From NCBI RefSeq assembly GCF_003449035.1, contig NZ_QRGB01000001.1, positions 2,790,001 through 2,854,000 of the forward strand: DNA of 64,000 bases. Direction: 5' to 3'. Positions 17,013 to 23,358 of this stretch are shown here, one piece after another; positions within the stretch are counted from its first letter, which is position 1, and the number at the start of each line of letters is the position of its first letter. Both the position numbers and the translations under genes were made by a program. The notes under the pieces were generated by a model. That model did not search any database and was not told the origin of the DNA. It saw nothing but the letters and a program-made list of their open reading frames with translations. Origin of the DNA: Pedobacter indicus. Lineage in GTDB: Bacteria > Bacteroidota > Bacteroidia > Sphingobacteriales > Sphingobacteriaceae.

Positions 17013-17029
17013 TACAAACAAACGTACCA
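17013..17029 (-). promoter_or_regulatory. Sigma-54-like promoter candidate, imperfect spacing
   Basis: The minus strand reads TGGTACGTTTGTTTGTA. TGGTACG closely matches the -24 element of sigma-54 promoters and TTGTA resembles the -12 element, but the spacing is one base longer than canonical. It lies between the paired operator at 17084-17119 and the permease remnant/DUF4097 gene, which is where an enhancer-driven promoter would be. Confidence 0.3.
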
Positions 17030-17083
17030 AAATTACAAAAACCTAACAATCAATAAATTAATATCTGTCTGAGTCATCAAGGT

Positions 17084-17119
17084 GTTCGATAACGAACAAG
17101 CTAACGTTCATTATTGAAC
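17084..17119. promoter_or_regulatory. Paired GTTCx-N4-xGAAC palindromes
   Basis: Two perfect palindromes, GTTCGATAACGAAC (17084-17097) and GTTCATTATTGAAC (17106-17119), have centres 22 bp apart, about two helical turns. An almost identical arrangement lies upstream of the efflux operon at 32713-32747. Such phased pairs fit a dimeric regulator binding cooperatively, for example a sigma-54 enhancer-binding protein. The rest of 16836-17221 holds only the permease remnant and a promoter candidate. Confidence 0.6.
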
Positions 17120-17221
17120 ATGGTAAGATAATTTCAAGTCCGTTAATTATTGTGTAGCGAGAGCCAACAAAAAGCAGTTCTATTTGTAGGTTTAATAATA
17201 TTTGATGAAAAACTTAACGTT

Positions 17222-17560
17222 ATGAAGCAAAGAAATTGGTTTAGCGCATTGGCAATTGTGATGGTAGCAGCGTTATCTGCATGTGGCCCCGGTGGCGAAA
17301 CAATTAAAGGAATATATACTTATGGTGATCAAGCCAATATGTTGGAAGACTGTACAACGGGGAACATGTATGTGATTTCTGATCAAGAACTTGAAGAAAA
17401 ATACATTTCATTTAATTTTGAGGACCCCTATGTACCGGTTTACGTAGAACTGAAAGGCATCATCCGAGAACCCAAAGCGAATGAGGCGGATGAGATGTCA
17501 TATATTGAAGTTAAAGAGATTGTTACTGTTAGTGAGGATACCAGTCTTTGTGGACAATAG
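17222..17560 (+). CDS. Small lipoprotein of unknown function
   Basis: The ATG at 17222 is preferred to the in-frame start at 17150, because it begins a lipoprotein signal (MKQRNWFSALAIVMVAALSAC, Cys21). The 112-residue product has an acidic mature part (EDCTTGNMYVISDQELEEKY, then a beta-strand-like stretch ending YIEVKEIVTVSEDTSLCG). The two cysteines in the mature domain could form a disulfide. It resembles small NlpE/META-like beta lipoproteins only in general form; no family is assigned. It stands alone, divergent from the DUF4097 locus and convergent with the PIN gene. Confidence 0.65.
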   Translation: MKQRNWFSALAIVMVAALSACGPGGETIKGIYTYGDQANMLEDCTTGNMYVISDQELEEKYISFNFEDPYVPVYVELKGIIREPKANEADEMSYIEVKEIVTVSEDTSLCGQ

Positions 17561-17580
17561 CTGCTTATAGCACACAGCTT

Positions 17581-17994
17581 TTACCTGTTTCTTGTGAGAT
17601 ATTCTTTTGCTGTGAATATTGGGATACTTTGTCTTGTAAAATCTCTTTTATTTCGTGTAATGATCATATCCACATTATTTTCTATAGCAGTATAATATTG
17701 AATTGCATCTTCACAATCCCTTAAATCCGAAGTGAGTGCTAAATCTATTATCTTGTCATCCATCAGCAATACCTCCACCAGGACTTTGAACTTGGCTAAG
17801 ACTTTCCTTAGATCGTCGGTACTATAGTGCTTCGTAAGTATAAAGTGTGTATTCGCTATCGTTAACGACGAAATAAACAGTTTAACCTTCCGCTTGTCCG
17901 CCAAAGTAAATAAACCCTGTGCATCTTCGTAAAACTCTGCCCGCTTTTGAAGCAGATCGATTACGATATTAGTATCTACGAAAAGGCGATCCAT
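17581..17994 (-). CDS. PIN-domain ribonuclease toxin (VapC-like)
   Basis: A 137-residue PIN protein. LFVDTNIVIDLL at the N-terminus gives the first metal-binding Asp. Further acidic residues follow in DLRDCEDAIQYYTA (the central acidic pair) and TRNKRDF near the C-terminus (the final Asp). All the usual PIN acidic positions appear present, so the nuclease should be active, probably on tRNA or another RNA. Its start overlaps the stop of the antitoxin gene by one base (TAATG), the normal translational coupling of a type II toxin-antitoxin pair. Confidence 0.88.
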   Translation of the reverse strand: MDRLFVDTNIVIDLLQKRAEFYEDAQGLFTLADKRKVKLFISSLTIANTHFILTKHYSTDDLRKVLAKFKVLVEVLLMDDKIIDLALTSDLRDCEDAIQYYTAIENNVDMIITRNKRDFTRQSIPIFTAKEYLTRNR

Positions 17995-18239
17995 TAAGAG
18001 TATTTTCTATTCAAATAATCATAATAATCTTCCTTATGGTCATTTACACTGTCACTGGGAATTATCCCGGTCAAGCTTTCTACCAACGGACTCACTTCGA
18101 TATCTTTTTTATTTTTCCTGGTTAAAGAGCTTAAATAATTTTCAACAAGTTGAGACAAACTTATTTTATTAATCTTAGCATAAGCTTTGGCGTCCTCAAT
18201 GACGTGCTTTTCAATATTTAATGTCAGCTTTGTGTTCAT
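17994..18239 (-). CDS. DUF6364-type antitoxin of the PIN toxin
   Basis: An 81-residue protein that begins MNTKLTLNIEKHVIEDAKAY. This is the ribbon-helix-helix-like N-terminus of DUF6364 antitoxins (KLTL-I---VIE-AK-YA), followed by ISLSQLVENYLSSL and a flexible acidic tail that would wrap the toxin. It is the first gene of the pair. Its promoter lies within an inverted repeat (18262-18294), consistent with autorepression by the antitoxin or the complex. Confidence 0.82.
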   Translation of the reverse strand: MNTKLTLNIEKHVIEDAKAYAKINKISLSQLVENYLSSLTRKNKKDIEVSPLVESLTGIIPSDSVNDHKEDYYDYLNRKYS

Positions 18240-18261
18240 ATCTTTGCTATCCGCGCTTTAC

Positions 18262-18301
18262 TATACGTACAAAAATACAAAAATATTACGTATAACGCAA
18301 A
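18262..18301 (-). promoter_or_regulatory. Promoter and operator of the DUF6364/PIN module
   Basis: On the minus strand there is TTTG (plus positions 18298-18301), then 20 bases, then TATTTTTG (18277-18270). This is an exact Bacteroidota TTTG-N20-TAnnTTTG promoter, about 31 bp before the ATG at 18239. A 7-bp inverted repeat, TATACGT (18262-18268) and ACGTATA (18288-18294), brackets the -7 element, so a bound repressor would block it. Confidence 0.65.
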
Positions 18302-18406
18302 ATAGGTAAACGCAGTCTAATATGATTGAGAAACAAGCTTTCTATTTATCTGACACAACGACCTCTGATACAATAGTAGCTCTGAAATCAGCTATTCCCG
18401 TGCTAT

Positions 18407-18458
18407 TTTGATTTGATATTCAAATATTTGTATATTTGTGTACCAAAACGTGTACACA
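18407..18458 (+). promoter_or_regulatory. Promoter and operator of the Phd/RelB-type antitoxin
   Basis: TTTG at 18407-18410, a 20-base spacer and TATATTTG at 18431-18438 form a consensus Bacteroidota promoter. Right behind it, GTGTAC occurs twice (starting about 18438 and 18450), each with a palindromic GTAC core, between the expected start site and the ATG at 18459. This is the usual place for antitoxin autoregulation. The preceding bases back to 18302 show nothing else. Confidence 0.6.
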
Positions 18459-18719
18459 ATGGGCATCATAGAGACAACTAGCAGACAGTTTAGAGAACGT
18501 CAAAAGGACTTTTTCGACATGGCAGATAAAGGTGAAAAAGTGGTTATAAAAAGAGGCGGCAAACAAGCTTACGTTTTAACCCCCGTATCAGACGATGATA
18601 TGTATTTCACCCCTAAGATGGTTCAGCGAATCAAGGATTCAGAGCAAGAAGTCAAGGAAGGGAAAGGTATTACAATAAAAACCAAAGAAGATTTAGACGC
18701 CTATTTCGATAGTTTGTAA
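18459..18719 (+). CDS. Phd/RelB-family antitoxin (type II)
   Basis: The ATG at 18459 is chosen over 18438 because the latter lies inside the promoter. The 86-residue protein begins MGIIETTSRQFRERQKDFFD, the YefM/Phd-like DNA-binding fold, continues with KVVIKRGGKQAYVLTPVSDD, and ends in an acidic helix (TKEDLDAYFDSL) that would neutralise the toxin. It is intact. The gene that follows, overlapping by one base (TAATG), is a YoeB-like toxin broken by a frameshift. The antitoxin may persist as a DNA-binding protein or as protection against related toxins. Confidence 0.82.
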   Translation: MGIIETTSRQFRERQKDFFDMADKGEKVVIKRGGKQAYVLTPVSDDDMYFTPKMVQRIKDSEQEVKEGKGITIKTKEDLDAYFDSL

Positions 18720-18989
18720 TGTATACCGTTATTATATCTCCGAATGCTGACCTAGATAAAAGCGCTAAAAAGGTCTGAGCCGCAAGCTTATAAGAAGGCA
18801 ACATCACTTATAAAAGAATTAGCTGAGCATCCGAAAACTGGCCGAGGCAAACCCTCACTTAAGAAATATGGTTTAGCTGGCCCCTATGCGCGTAAGATTA
18901 CAGATAAACATAGGTTAGTTTACGCGATCGATGACGAAAGCATTACAGTTATCGTTGTAGCCGCACGTGGACACTATAAAGACAAATAA
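18719..18989 (+). pseudogene. YoeB/Txe-like toxin with a one-base frameshift
   Basis: From the ATG overlapping the antitoxin stop, translation gives MYTVIISPNADLDKSAKKV and then a TGA at ~18776. Shifting one base gives a continuous frame from near 18760 to a TAA at 18987-18989: QAYKKATSLIKELAEHPKTG, then KPSLKKYGLAGPYARKI, HRLVYAIDDE and VVAARGHYKDK. These are the hallmark YoeB/Txe segments, including the HRLVY catalytic region and the final GHY. The extra base lies around AAAAGCGCTAAAAAGG. The toxin is therefore probably inactive, unless a +1 slip at GTC TGA restores the frame. Confidence 0.78.
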
Positions 18990-19065
18990 ACCCTACAAAG
19001 CCATGCCATAGTCCAAAATATCGCAATTTACTTTTGTAAACGACGAAAAACAGCAAAAGGCCAAA

Positions 19066-19539
19066 CTAACAACAGCCTGACCCCGGAGTACAAGAATTAC
19101 CGATCGACACCAATTGAATCTTTGGTTTTTCGCTTGACTCAATTGGGGGAACGCCACAAGCATCTTCAGCTAAACAAGCAGTTTGCTTATTCTTAAGAAT
19201 GAAATGTTTACCGTTAAACTCTAAATCGTACTTACCGATCGTTTCCGCTTGATACTCCACTTCTATTTCAGCGTCTTCGATTCCTAATTTATCTTCTGAT
19301 AGCTCGATGATGTTCAGAAGTTTACCTGGTTTTAAGCGGTGTTCAAGGTCATTAGCGTTCCACAATTGAAAGTTGACAACTTTCTCATCACGGACAACGC
19401 CGCCGCAGTCAATAAACTTTTTGCTTATCTGTCCAACTTCAGTAACGTGAAAATGCTCCGGAACAAAAGATCCGTTTTCTAGTTGGAACTCGACATTTTC
19501 CAATGTCGGTAAAATTTTTTTGATTTCTGATAGTTTCAT
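19066..19539 (-). CDS. DUF6428 family protein of an ars-type operon
   Basis: A 157-residue cytoplasmic protein starting MKLSEIKKILPTLENVEFQL. It contains VPEHFHVTEVGQISKKFIDC and FQLWNANDLEHRLKPGKLL, the DUF6428 pattern that accompanies ArsR in Bacteroidota arsenic operons. It ends in SCTPGSGCC; with other cysteines this could bind As(III) or another metal. That role is inference, as the family is uncharacterised. It lies 12 bp downstream of arsR in the same direction. The reductase/phosphatase and transporter genes that normally follow are absent; the next sequence is the toxin-antitoxin region. Confidence 0.82.
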   Translation of the reverse strand: MKLSEIKKILPTLENVEFQLENGSFVPEHFHVTEVGQISKKFIDCGGVVRDEKVVNFQLWNANDLEHRLKPGKLLNIIELSEDKLGIEDAEIEVEYQAETIGKYDLEFNGKHFILKNKQTACLAEDACGVPPIESSEKPKIQLVSIGNSCTPGSGCC

Positions 19540-19551
19540 AATAGAGATATT

Positions 19552-19881
19552 TTAGCAGCAGGATTTAACCGTAACATCCTGCTCAAAGAATGTATGAAAT
19601 TCGTTTTTTATTTGCTCCCAGACATGCTCATCAATGCAATAACATACCGACTTTCCTTCTATCGTTCCCTTAATAATGCCGATCGACTTCAGCTCTTTCA
19701 GATGCTGGGAAATAGTTGCCTGCGCTAAACCCAGTTCATCGACAAGATCGTTGCAGATACATTTATGCTGATTAATAATGTGTTGAAGGATTGCTACTCG
19801 AGCTGGATGACCTAGAACTTTGAAAAGCGAAGCGATTTTGTTCTGATCATTCGTGAAGATCTCGGTCTTGGTAATTCCCAT
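19552..19881 (-). CDS. ArsR/SmtB family metalloregulatory repressor
   Basis: A 109-residue winged-helix protein: KIASLFKVLGHPARVAILQH (helices 1-3), HKCICNDLVDELGLAQATIS with the recognition helix QATISQHLKELKSIG, and the wing IIKGTIEGKSVCYCID. CIC before the recognition helix recalls the CxC As(III) site of ArsR, and the C-terminus ends in SCC, adding potential ligands. It would repress its own operon until arsenite binds. A near-perfect palindrome 16 bp upstream of its start is the likely operator. Confidence 0.9.
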   Translation of the reverse strand: MGITKTEIFTNDQNKIASLFKVLGHPARVAILQHIINQHKCICNDLVDELGLAQATISQHLKELKSIGIIKGTIEGKSVCYCIDEHVWEQIKNEFHTFFEQDVTVKSCC

Positions 19882-19896
19882 GATGGATGTTTTATA

Positions 19897-19912
19897 ATCG
19901 CAATATTACGAT
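19897..19912 (-). promoter_or_regulatory. ArsR operator candidate
   Basis: ATCGCAATATTACGAT is a 16-base palindrome with one mismatched pair, centred on AATATT, lying 16-31 bp upstream of the arsR start. The size, symmetry and position fit an autoregulatory ArsR/SmtB site. The remaining bases to 20095 are AT-rich; a half-site-like TTGCGATCATAAT is visible near 19998, nothing more. Confidence 0.65.
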
Positions 19913-20095
19913 AATAAAATTTATTCTAAAACATTTTTTTGAGATTGCATGTGGATCTCTCTATTAATAGAGTATCATTTCGTAACTTAGTGTATGTTAT
20001 TGCGATCATAATTTCATTAAATTTTCTATGAAATATTTCGACCTATTAGCGTATTGAGTAAATCATCAAAACCGAAAAGAAGTTGAAATAAGGAA

Positions 20096-20920
20096 TTGGC
20101 GGGGGCGCAGTTCAAAGTAGCTTTGGGTCAGGATATGAATGTTCGCACCTATGACTATGGTCTATTCGCAGGTTCGATTAAAGAACCGATTCAATTATTA
20201 TTACGGGATTCGCAAGGAAAGACGAAAAAACATACTGTTTATCGAGTAAAATCAGAAATGCGTTCTAAGAAATTGGTGATACCTGCATTTGAATATAAAA
20301 TATTGGCCGACAGCATTGCCTATGTGGTATTTAATTCATTTTCTACTGATTCTGCTGAAAACGCATTTATCACACATTTCGAAGAAATCTCAAAATCTAA
20401 AGCCATCATCTTTGATATCCGGAACAATGGGGGCGGCACTACACCTTTGAGAGCCCTCCGTTACCTTATTCAACAGCCTCAGACGATCCATAAGTGGTAT
20501 ACGAGAGTCTATAAACCAGCATTTCGAGCCTGGGGACGGAAACAGGAAACTTACGGTGGCCAAAACACGCTGAATCCGAACGGTGAATTTATTTATGACA
20601 AGCCAGTAATCGTACTAACTAGCGTTAGAACATTTTCAGCCGCTGAAGATTTTGTCGGGGCATTCAGATCTCTCAACAGAGGATTGTTAATTGGCGAAGC
20701 AACAGGAGGCAGTACCGGACAGCCTTTAACGATTTCCTTACCCGGAAATTTAACCGCTCGTATCTGTACGAAGCGGGACATGTTTGGAAATGGTGAAGAT
20801 TTTGTAGGCAAGGGAGTCATACCAGACATATCTGTTGCTCCAACAGTATCTGATGTCAGGAATGGCCGAGATCCTGTATTAGAAGCTGCAATTCTGGAAT
20901 TAACCGGAGATAATAAATAA
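20096..20920 (+). pseudogene. 5'-truncated S41 family peptidase
   Basis: The frame opens at a TTG at 20096 just after an in-frame stop (20084-20086) and has no signal peptide. The 274 residues correspond to the C-terminal part of secreted S41 (C-terminal-processing-type) peptidases: the end of a PDZ-like region (FAGSIKEPIQLLLRDSQGK), SIAYVVFNSFS, the IFDIRNNGGGTTP core, TFSAAEDFV with the nucleophile Ser, and LIGEATGGSTGQP. The general-base region is kept, but the N-terminus, export signal and first domain are missing. It is more likely a remnant than a functional enzyme. The neighbouring genes are unrelated. Confidence 0.7.
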
Positions 20921-21034
20921 ATCGTTGTTTCTAAATGAACTTAAGATTTTTATTAAACGTAGGAATCCGACCTAATTGCTGGCTGAACTTATGTAAAGAC
21001 ATGAAACATCTTTAATTTGCTTAAATTTGTGGGG

Positions 21035-22054
21035 ATGACGAACTCTCGAACCTTTATTCTATCAATCGCTTTATTCCTTGTCTCGACTTCTAGCAGCAGT
21101 TTATTAGCTCAAACCCATTACCCCTCTACTAAGGAAATACGAAAAGAACAAAAAGATCGCAATTTAAAAATATTGTTGATTTCCGATCTGAATGATAGCT
21201 ATGGATCGGTGACTTATAGCGAGGAAGTTCATGACGTAATTGGTAAAATTGAAGAGATCAATCCCGATATTATTCTATGCGGCGGCGATATGGTAGCCGG
21301 ACAAAAAGCATCCTTATCAAGGTCTGAAATTAATGCAATGTGGAATGGATTCGACTCTTCTGTCTTGACACCTATTTATAAACTGGATAAGCCTTTCGGC
21401 TTCACTGTCGGCAATCATGATGCTTCTCCTAATTACCATAAAGACCGCGCTGCAGCGTCTGATTTTTGGGTAGCCAACAAAGACAAGGTAAACCTGACCT
21501 TTGTTGACGACAAACACTTCCCCTACTTCTTTTCTTATATTAAAAACAATATCTTTTTCATTAGTTGGGATGCTTCCTCAGCGCAGATATCAGCAGAGGT
21601 GAAAATATGGATGGAACAGCAGCTGTCCTCTAAAATTGCTCGTAAGGCAAAAGGACGCATCGTATTAGGACATCTGCCTCTTTACGCAATTGTTGCATCA
21701 AAAAACAAACCGGGTGAGGTATTGGACAATGCGGATGAAACATTAGAATTTCTTAAAGACCACAAGGTCGACATGTATATCTCGGGGCATCAACATGCCT
21801 ACTTCCCTGCCACAAAACAAAAAGTAACTTTATTACACAGCGGCTGTTTAGGCGGCGGACCAAGGCAGCTGTTAGGTGACGATCATCCAGCACAAAAGAC
21901 TTATGCGATTATTGAGATCAGCAAAACTGATGACGTTTCAAATGCTCGGATCACTGGTATACAAGCAGAAGATCATACAGAAATTTCATTAGATGCTCTG
22001 CCCGATTCGATACGAGGGTTCAATGGTGTGGTGAAGCGAATAATTGAATACTAA
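21035..22054 (+). CDS. Secreted calcineurin-like metallophosphoesterase
   Basis: The ATG at 21035 (MTNSRTFILSIALFLVSTSS) is preferred to a TTG at 21017 and gives a signal peptide ending near LLAQ. The 339-residue protein has the metallophosphoesterase blocks in order: ISDLNDSYGS (motif I), CGGDMVAGQ (GD), VGNHDAS (GNHD), LGHLPLYA and SGHQHAY (GHxH). In motif I the usual D-x-H is D-x-N, a change at a metal-ligand position. It is probably periplasmic; the substrate is unknown. The gene stands alone between the truncated peptidase and the AAA ATPase. Confidence 0.83.
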   Translation: MTNSRTFILSIALFLVSTSSSSLLAQTHYPSTKEIRKEQKDRNLKILLISDLNDSYGSVTYSEEVHDVIGKIEEINPDIILCGGDMVAGQKASLSRSEINAMWNGFDSSVLTPIYKLDKPFGFTVGNHDASPNYHKDRAAASDFWVANKDKVNLTFVDDKHFPYFFSYIKNNIFFISWDASSAQISAEVKIWMEQQLSSKIARKAKGRIVLGHLPLYAIVASKNKPGEVLDNADETLEFLKDHKVDMYISGHQHAYFPATKQKVTLLHSGCLGGGPRQLLGDDHPAQKTYAIIEISKTDDVSNARITGIQAEDHTEISLDALPDSIRGFNGVVKRIIEY

Positions 22055-22060
22055 AACATT

Positions 22061-22128
22061 TTGCAGTTTAAAAACTACAGTTTTATGTATATTTTGTTGT
22101 TTTAAAACTGCAATTTAATGTATATTTG
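22061..22128 (+). promoter_or_regulatory. Promoter with AAACTRCAR half-sites for the ATPase gene
   Basis: TATATTTG at 22121-22128 is an exact -7 element ending 18 bp before the ATG at 22147; TTG/TTTG copies at 22093-22099 could serve as -33. The same region holds TTGCAGTTT (22061-22069) and its exact reverse complement AAACTGCAA (22105-22113), with a third half-site AAACTACAG between them. The blocks AAAACTACAGTTTTATGTAT and AAAACTGCAATTTAATGTAT are also near-direct repeats. This looks like a repressor-controlled promoter. Confidence 0.5.
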
Positions 22129-22146
22129 TTGAATAGAAACTACAAA

Positions 22147-23340
22147 ATGCAGGCTTTAATAGATTTTCAAGACATATTGCTTCAAAACGTTGACAATAGC
22201 TTTCGTCGCTTTCTCCATCAAAAGATAAATTGGAACCAACGAATGATAGGTATAAAGGGCCCTCGTGGAGCAGGGAAAACTACACTTCTTTTGCAGCATC
22301 TTAAGTTTGACTTAAGTAACTTAACCGATAAGGGGCTCTATATCACTGCAGATCATACTTGGTTCTATAACCATAGTTTATTAGATACTGCAATGGACTG
22401 GTATCAGCAAGGTGGAAAAGTTTTGTTGATTGATGAGGTACATAAATATCCAAACTGGTCGAGGGAACTAAAAAATATTTACGATGGGATTCCTCAACTT
22501 CAAGTTATATTTTCAGCTTCATCGGCATTGGATATCTATAGAGGACAGGCAGATCTTAGTCGTCGTGTTATTAGTTATTCGTTGCCGGGTCTATCTTTCA
22601 GAGAATATCTAGCTTTCACTGGCGTGTCTGTATATCCGACTATTTCTCTTGAAGATATACAAAGCAGACATCGAGAATTCAGCCAAGAAATCGTAGCGAA
22701 TATCCGCCCCCTACCGGTTTTTCAGAACTATTTAAAAGGTGGCTATTTACCCATTTTTACTGAAGGAGAAAGTGAGTACTTACCAAAACTGGATCAGATA
22801 ATTAACACAGTAGTAGATACGGATCTGGCCTATATATCTTCTTATAACGCCGGAACCGCTGTTAAAGTAAAACGGCTTTTAGCAGTAATTGCTGAGTCGG
22901 CACCTTTTAAACCCAATATATCGGCACTTGCTGGAAAGCTAGACATCTCACGTGATAGAATACTTAAATACATCTATCAATTGCGTGATGCGGGTCTCTT
23001 AAACATTCTATCTATCGAAGGGAAAGGAGTCTCACGCTTACAAAAACCCGACAAGATCTTTCTGGAAAACACGAATCTATCCTATGCTCTCCGGCCGAGC
23101 CCCAATAGGGGTAATTTGAGAGAAACGTTTCTTCTTAATCAATTATTGAATGCCGGCCATGATGTTTCAGAACCTACTAGCGGAGACTTTCTGGTCAATG
23201 GAACTACGATTGAAGTTGGCGGAAAAAACAAATCTATAAAACAGGTTCAGCACGCCGAGTCATATATCATAGCCGCAGACGATATTGAATCTGGATTTGG
23301 AACAAAAGTCCCCTTGTGGGTGTTTGGATTTATGTATTGA
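22147..23340 (+). CDS. AAA ATPase with DUF4143 C-terminal domain
   Basis: The ATG at 22147 is chosen because it directly follows the promoter; a TTG at 22126 lies inside it. The 397-residue protein has Walker A GPRGAGKTT near residue 38, Walker B KVLLIDEVHKYPNW near 95, and a sensor-like SASSALDIYRG with ADLSRR. The C-terminal half is the DUF4143 region with a winged-helix part (ISRDRILKYIYQLRDAGLL) and a PD-(D/E)xK-like end (GDFLVNGTTIEVGGKNK). Such ATPases are widespread, variable accessory genes of unsettled function. It stands alone. Confidence 0.85.
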   Translation: MQALIDFQDILLQNVDNSFRRFLHQKINWNQRMIGIKGPRGAGKTTLLLQHLKFDLSNLTDKGLYITADHTWFYNHSLLDTAMDWYQQGGKVLLIDEVHKYPNWSRELKNIYDGIPQLQVIFSASSALDIYRGQADLSRRVISYSLPGLSFREYLAFTGVSVYPTISLEDIQSRHREFSQEIVANIRPLPVFQNYLKGGYLPIFTEGESEYLPKLDQIINTVVDTDLAYISSYNAGTAVKVKRLLAVIAESAPFKPNISALAGKLDISRDRILKYIYQLRDAGLLNILSIEGKGVSRLQKPDKIFLENTNLSYALRPSPNRGNLRETFLLNQLLNAGHDVSEPTSGDFLVNGTTIEVGGKNKSIKQVQHAESYIIAADDIESGFGTKVPLWVFGFMY

Positions 23341-23358
23341 TTAATTATCAGCTTTATT

